A program made the position numbers and the translations under genes. This document shows, in pieces, positions 61,431 to 64,000 of a DNA stretch of 64,000 bases (position 1 is the stretch's first letter; each line of letters begins with the position of its first letter). Source of the DNA: Roseibium sp. Sym1 (GTDB taxonomy: Bacteria; Pseudomonadota; Alphaproteobacteria; Rhizobiales; Stappiaceae); assembly GCF_027359675.1 (NCBI RefSeq), contig NZ_CP114786.1, forward strand, positions 4,314,501 through 4,378,500, read 5' to 3'. The notes beneath the pieces are model-generated. The model did no database searches. It was not told the DNA's origin and was given only the letters and a program-made list of their open reading frames with translations.

Positions 61431-62534
61431 ATGATCATTCACAAACTTGCAGCCAGCCTGGGCCTATTGGCTGCCTGTGTTTCTTCTGCTCCTGCCATGG
61501 CCGACATTCATATCGCTGTTGCCGGACCCATGGACGGGCAGTTCGGCGCCTTTGGCGAACAAATGCTTGCGGGAGCCGCACAGGCCGTTGCCGATATCAA
61601 CGCGGCCGGCGGTGTCAACGGTCAGGAACTCATCCTGGAAGCGGTCGACGACGGTTGTGAAGCGGAACAGGCGGTCGCCGTCGCCAACCAGCTGATCGGC
61701 AAGGGGGTCGTCTTCGTCGCCGGGCATTTCTGCTTTGGTGCCTCCGTTCCCGCGAGCGAGGTTTACGCGCAGGCGGGCATCGTCCAGATTTCGCCGGCGA
61801 CGACCTTGCCGAAATTTACCGACGAACGCGCCGGTCGGGGCGTGTTTCGCCTGGCGCCGCGCGATGATCAGCAGGCCGAGGTTGCCGGACGATATCTGGC
61901 CGGGAATCATGCCGGCGAACGCATCGCCCTCCTTCATGACAAGACCGCCTACGGCAAGGGACTTGTCGATGCGGTCAAATCGGTGATGAACGGTCTTGGA
62001 ACCAGCGAAAGCATGTCGCTCGGATTTGACGCCGGCAAGGACGACTACCGTGATCTGGTGACACAGCTCGCTCTTGAGAATGTCAGTGTGGTCTATCTTG
62101 GCGGGTATCATCCCGAGGCGGGTTTGATCAGGCTGGAAATGGAGCGTCAGGGGCTTGAGGCGGCCTTGATTTCCGGCGATGCGCTGATGACGGACGAGTT
62201 CTGGTCGGTGGCCGGACCGGCGGGCGAAGGGACCTTGCTGACCTATCCCGAAATTCCGCGCCAGATGCCATCGGCCCAAAAGGTGGTTGCCGCGCTTGAG
62301 GAAGCCGGGTTGCCGGCGGAACGGTATGCGCTGACCACCTACGCGGCGGTCCAGACATGGGCCAGGGCGGCCGAAAATGCGGGCAGCACCACGTTGAAGA
62401 ACGTGGCCGCCGAGCTTGAGACAGGCGTCTTCGAGACTGTCCTTGGCTCGATCTCCTTTGATGACAAGGGCGATGCCGGTGTACCTGCCTATGTCTGGTT
62501 CGAGTGGCGTGACGGTGCTCCCCAGCGCCGATAG
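61431..62534 (+). CDS. Branched-chain amino acid-type (LivK) periplasmic binding protein, orphan
   Basis: 367 residues, signal peptide ending AMA near residue 24. IHIAVAGPMDGQFGAFGEQM then LAGAAQAVADINAAGGVNGQ is the type I periplasmic-binding (LivJ/LivK) signature. It should deliver an amino acid or related solute to an ABC importer, but no liv permease genes adjoin it. GGAG lies 6 nt before ATG 61431. A strong terminator follows. Confidence 0.93.
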   Translation: MIIHKLAASLGLLAACVSSAPAMADIHIAVAGPMDGQFGAFGEQMLAGAAQAVADINAAGGVNGQELILEAVDDGCEAEQAVAVANQLIGKGVVFVAGHFCFGASVPASEVYAQAGIVQISPATTLPKFTDERAGRGVFRLAPRDDQQAEVAGRYLAGNHAGERIALLHDKTAYGKGLVDAVKSVMNGLGTSESMSLGFDAGKDDYRDLVTQLALENVSVVYLGGYHPEAGLIRLEMERQGLEAALISGDALMTDEFWSVAGPAGEGTLLTYPEIPRQMPSAQKVVAALEEAGLPAERYALTTYAAVQTWARAAENAGSTTLKNVAAELETGVFETVLGSISFDDKGDAGVPAYVWFEWRDGAPQRR

Positions 62535-62572
62535 ACTGTGCGCGGGTCGAATTTGGACACCGGAACGGAAAA

Positions 62573-62605
62573 GCGCGCACCTGGAGCAGGGTGCGCGCAT
62601 TTTTC
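62573..62605 (+). terminator. Rho-independent terminator of LivK-type gene
   Basis: GCGCGCACC and GGTGCGCGC form a perfect 9-bp stem around an 8-nt loop, then ATTTTTC. It begins 39 nt past the stop and lies between convergent genes. Confidence 0.85.
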
Positions 62606-62626
62606 TGGAATGGAAACAGACCCGGA

Positions 62627-63241
62627 TCAGCTTCGGCGACCGGTCCCGCTGATCTTCAGGTTGACCTTGTCCGCATAGAGCGGCTGGCCGGCCTTCATGC
62701 CGTAAAAACTTCTGAAGAAGCCACCTGAAACCTCAAAGCCGACGCGGCCGTTACCCTTGGTGCCGGTGAGCTTGACGGAAAGCTTGGTGCGTTTGGTCTG
62801 GCCGCGCAGGGTGAGAACACCTTCGACATCCGCGCTGTTGGCACCGGTGATGCGCACGCGTGTGCTCTTGAAGGTCGCGACCGGGTATTTGGCGACGTCG
62901 AACATGGCCGCGCTCTTCAGGAAACCGGTGACCTTGTCGTTGTTGGTGTGAACGCTTGTGAGGTCGACCTTGACGCTGACCCGGCTATTTTCGGGTCTGG
63001 ACTGATCGAGGATCATCTTGCCGGACACGGTCTTGAACTCGCCTGTGACCGGACGACCGCCAAGCACCTTGACGGAAAAGCCGGTATCGACATTCGCCGG
63101 GGAGAGCGTGTAGGTGCCAGTCAGCGGGCCGGCTGTCGCTTGCAGGGGGACTGCGGCGACGGCAAGCAGGCCGGCAACGGCGGTGAAGGATGCCCTGAGC
63201 AGGCGTTTGATGCCAATGGGTCGGGATTGGGTACTGATCAT
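62627..63241 (-). CDS. YceI family periplasmic lipid-binding-like protein
   Basis: 204 residues with a signal peptide ending ATA near residue 37. TGTYTLSPANVDTGFSVKVL opens the YceI lipocalin-like barrel, TVSGKMILDQSRPENSRVSV and SAAMFDVAKYPVATFKSTRV are family segments. It may bind a polyisoprenoid or fatty-acid ligand in the periplasm. GAGG lies 9 nt before ATG 63241. Convergent with the LivK-type gene. Confidence 0.92.
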   Translation of the reverse strand: MISTQSRPIGIKRLLRASFTAVAGLLAVAAVPLQATAGPLTGTYTLSPANVDTGFSVKVLGGRPVTGEFKTVSGKMILDQSRPENSRVSVKVDLTSVHTNNDKVTGFLKSAAMFDVAKYPVATFKSTRVRITGANSADVEGVLTLRGQTKRTKLSVKLTGTKGNGRVGFEVSGGFFRSFYGMKAGQPLYADKVNLKISGTGRRS

Positions 63242-63515
63242 AACAAAGGTCCTCGATCGGGCGTCTTGACGCCTTTGGAAACGGTGAATTCTCCCCGAGG
63301 TTCGGGGCGGCCTTCTTGTCCGGAGCCGTTGTCGAAGTATCCCTGTAAAGTCCGGCCGGCATAGTGACACGCGTCACTCTGGACGCTGCACATGTCGCGC
63401 GCAGGTCTGTTGCGTGCCCGTTATCTCATTAACCTTCGATTAAGAAAATAGCGCGCTGGCCGTTCTTTCAAGCCCTGTCGCAGGCTAGTGTCTCTCCGAA
63501 ACATCGGGGTTTGTC

Positions 63516-64000
63516 ATGCGTCCGGCCATATTGTTGCGCGTTCTCCTGCCGACATTTGCATTGCTGAGTTGCCTTGTGGCCAGCGAGCCTGCGGATGCGG
63601 CCGAGCTGGTCGGTTTCGCCGATAACCGGTTCCGGCCCGGCACCATCGTCATCAGGAATTCCGAAAAGCAGCTTTACCTGGTCCTGCGCGGCAACAGGGC
63701 AATCCGCTACAGGGTGGCGGTTGGCAAACGCCGGAAATCGTGGACCGGGCAAGCTTTCATCACGGCCAAATACATCAAGCCGGATTGGGCGCCCTCGGCA
63801 GAAGTCCGCCGGGATCACCCGCATTTGCCTACCTTGATCAAGGGGGGCGCGCCGAACAATCCCATGGGCGTGGCCGCCATGACGCTTTCAAACGGCAATT
63901 ATGCCATCCATGGCACCAACAGGCCGGGCTCCATCGGACGCGCCGTGTCCTATGGCTGCATCCGCATGGCCAATCACGACATCAAGGACCTGTTTCAACG
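63516..64000 (+). CDS. L,D-transpeptidase (YkuD), 5' part (runs off right edge)
   Basis: 161 codons are in the window with no stop. ATG 63516 starts a signal peptide (MRPAILLRVLLPTFALLSCL, cleavage near ADA at 29). The YkuD domain follows: NSEKQLYLVLRGNRAIRYRV and the catalytic HGTNRPGSIGRAVSYGCIRM with active-site histidine and cysteine. It crosslinks peptidoglycan 3-3 or attaches proteins to it in the periplasm. Only the end of the catalytic domain and the C-terminus are missing. Confidence 0.95.
   Translation, partial: MRPAILLRVLLPTFALLSCLVASEPADAAELVGFADNRFRPGTIVIRNSEKQLYLVLRGNRAIRYRVAVGKRRKSWTGQAFITAKYIKPDWAPSAEVRRDHPHLPTLIKGGAPNNPMGVAAMTLSNGNYAIHGTNRPGSIGRAVSYGCIRMANHDIKDLFQ

Noticed and set aside
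1-64000. Search for tRNA, rRNA, CRISPR arrays, insertion sequences, prophage and integrase genes
   Set aside because: No repeats with regular spacing, no transposase or integrase signatures, and no tRNA cloverleaf were recognised by eye.

Overview
The window is chromosomal DNA of a GC-rich alphaproteobacterium, most likely a marine Hyphomicrobiales/Stappiaceae-type organism (Roseibium/Labrenzia-like). The evidence is a MucR/Ros zinc-finger regulator, the DUF1214-DUF1254 pair beside a class A penicillin-binding protein, DUF5330, DUF1491 and DUF2336 proteins, a seven-gene Mrp antiporter operon, TRAP transport, a LuxR-type quorum-sensing regulator, and strong GC3 bias that opens long antisense shadow frames. 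I see no rRNA, tRNA, CRISPR array, insertion sequence, phage or plasmid module. The genus is inferred, not shown.

Layout. 1-5.3 kb: 5'-part of a LuxR regulator leaving the left edge, then mutA-mutB (heterodimeric methylmalonyl-CoA mutase) and a small PilZ-like protein. 5.5-8 kb: soluble PAS-PAS histidine kinase with a two-receiver response regulator. 8.4-12.3 kb: TRAP transporter whose small permease is fused to a TM2-like domain and a coiled coil. 12.6-16.6 kb: haloacid dehalogenase, VOC protein, class IV aminotransferase, MFS exporter and a small cysteine-containing secreted protein. 16.9-22.2 kb: Fe superoxide dismutase, cytochrome c', diheme cytochrome c, acetyltransferase, a Rid-ABM-DUF2798 group divergent from a LysR regulator, and a lipoprotein. 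22.4-27 kb: orphan oligopeptide-binding protein, oligopeptidase B, cupin.

27-32 kb: cobalamin riboswitch followed by DUF1636 and a FecBCD/BtuFCD-type ABC transporter, with a Zur-box-like palindrome between riboswitch and genes; then a convergent MFS gene. 32-37.5 kb: NmrA-like reductase divergent from an HxlR regulator with a TACT-N7-AGTA operator, MmyB-like XRE regulator, MAPEG protein, orphan SBP_3 protein, msrB, and a PAS-GGDEF protein with a degenerate active site. 37.9-43.9 kb: mrpABCDEFG. 44.2-50.8 kb: mucR, sufE, DUF5330, a membrane pseudo-histidine kinase with a peptidoglycan-binding-domain protein and DUF1491, DUF2336, and a small conserved-looking protein. 50.9-59.4 kb: lipoprotein, a doubtful membrane protein, PBP1-DUF1214-DUF1254 coupled by 4-nt overlaps, YcgN-like protein, TetR regulator and quinone reductase with two matching operators, MltF-like transglycosylase. 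59.6-64 kb: P1-family peptidase, flavin reductase, LivK-type binding protein, YceI, and the 5'-part of an L,D-transpeptidase.

Most of this is ordinary core and niche metabolism with a cell-envelope theme (PBP1, lytic transglycosylase, L,D-transpeptidase, peptidoglycan-binding protein, lipoproteins) and a redox/electrophile-defence theme (SOD, MsrB, HxlR/NmrA, TetR/quinone reductase, flavin reductase). The least-explained parts are the riboswitch leader with its nested small frames and Zur-like palindrome, the TM2-coiled-coil-DctQ fusion, the pseudokinase module, and a run of three perfect stem-loops upstream of sufE.
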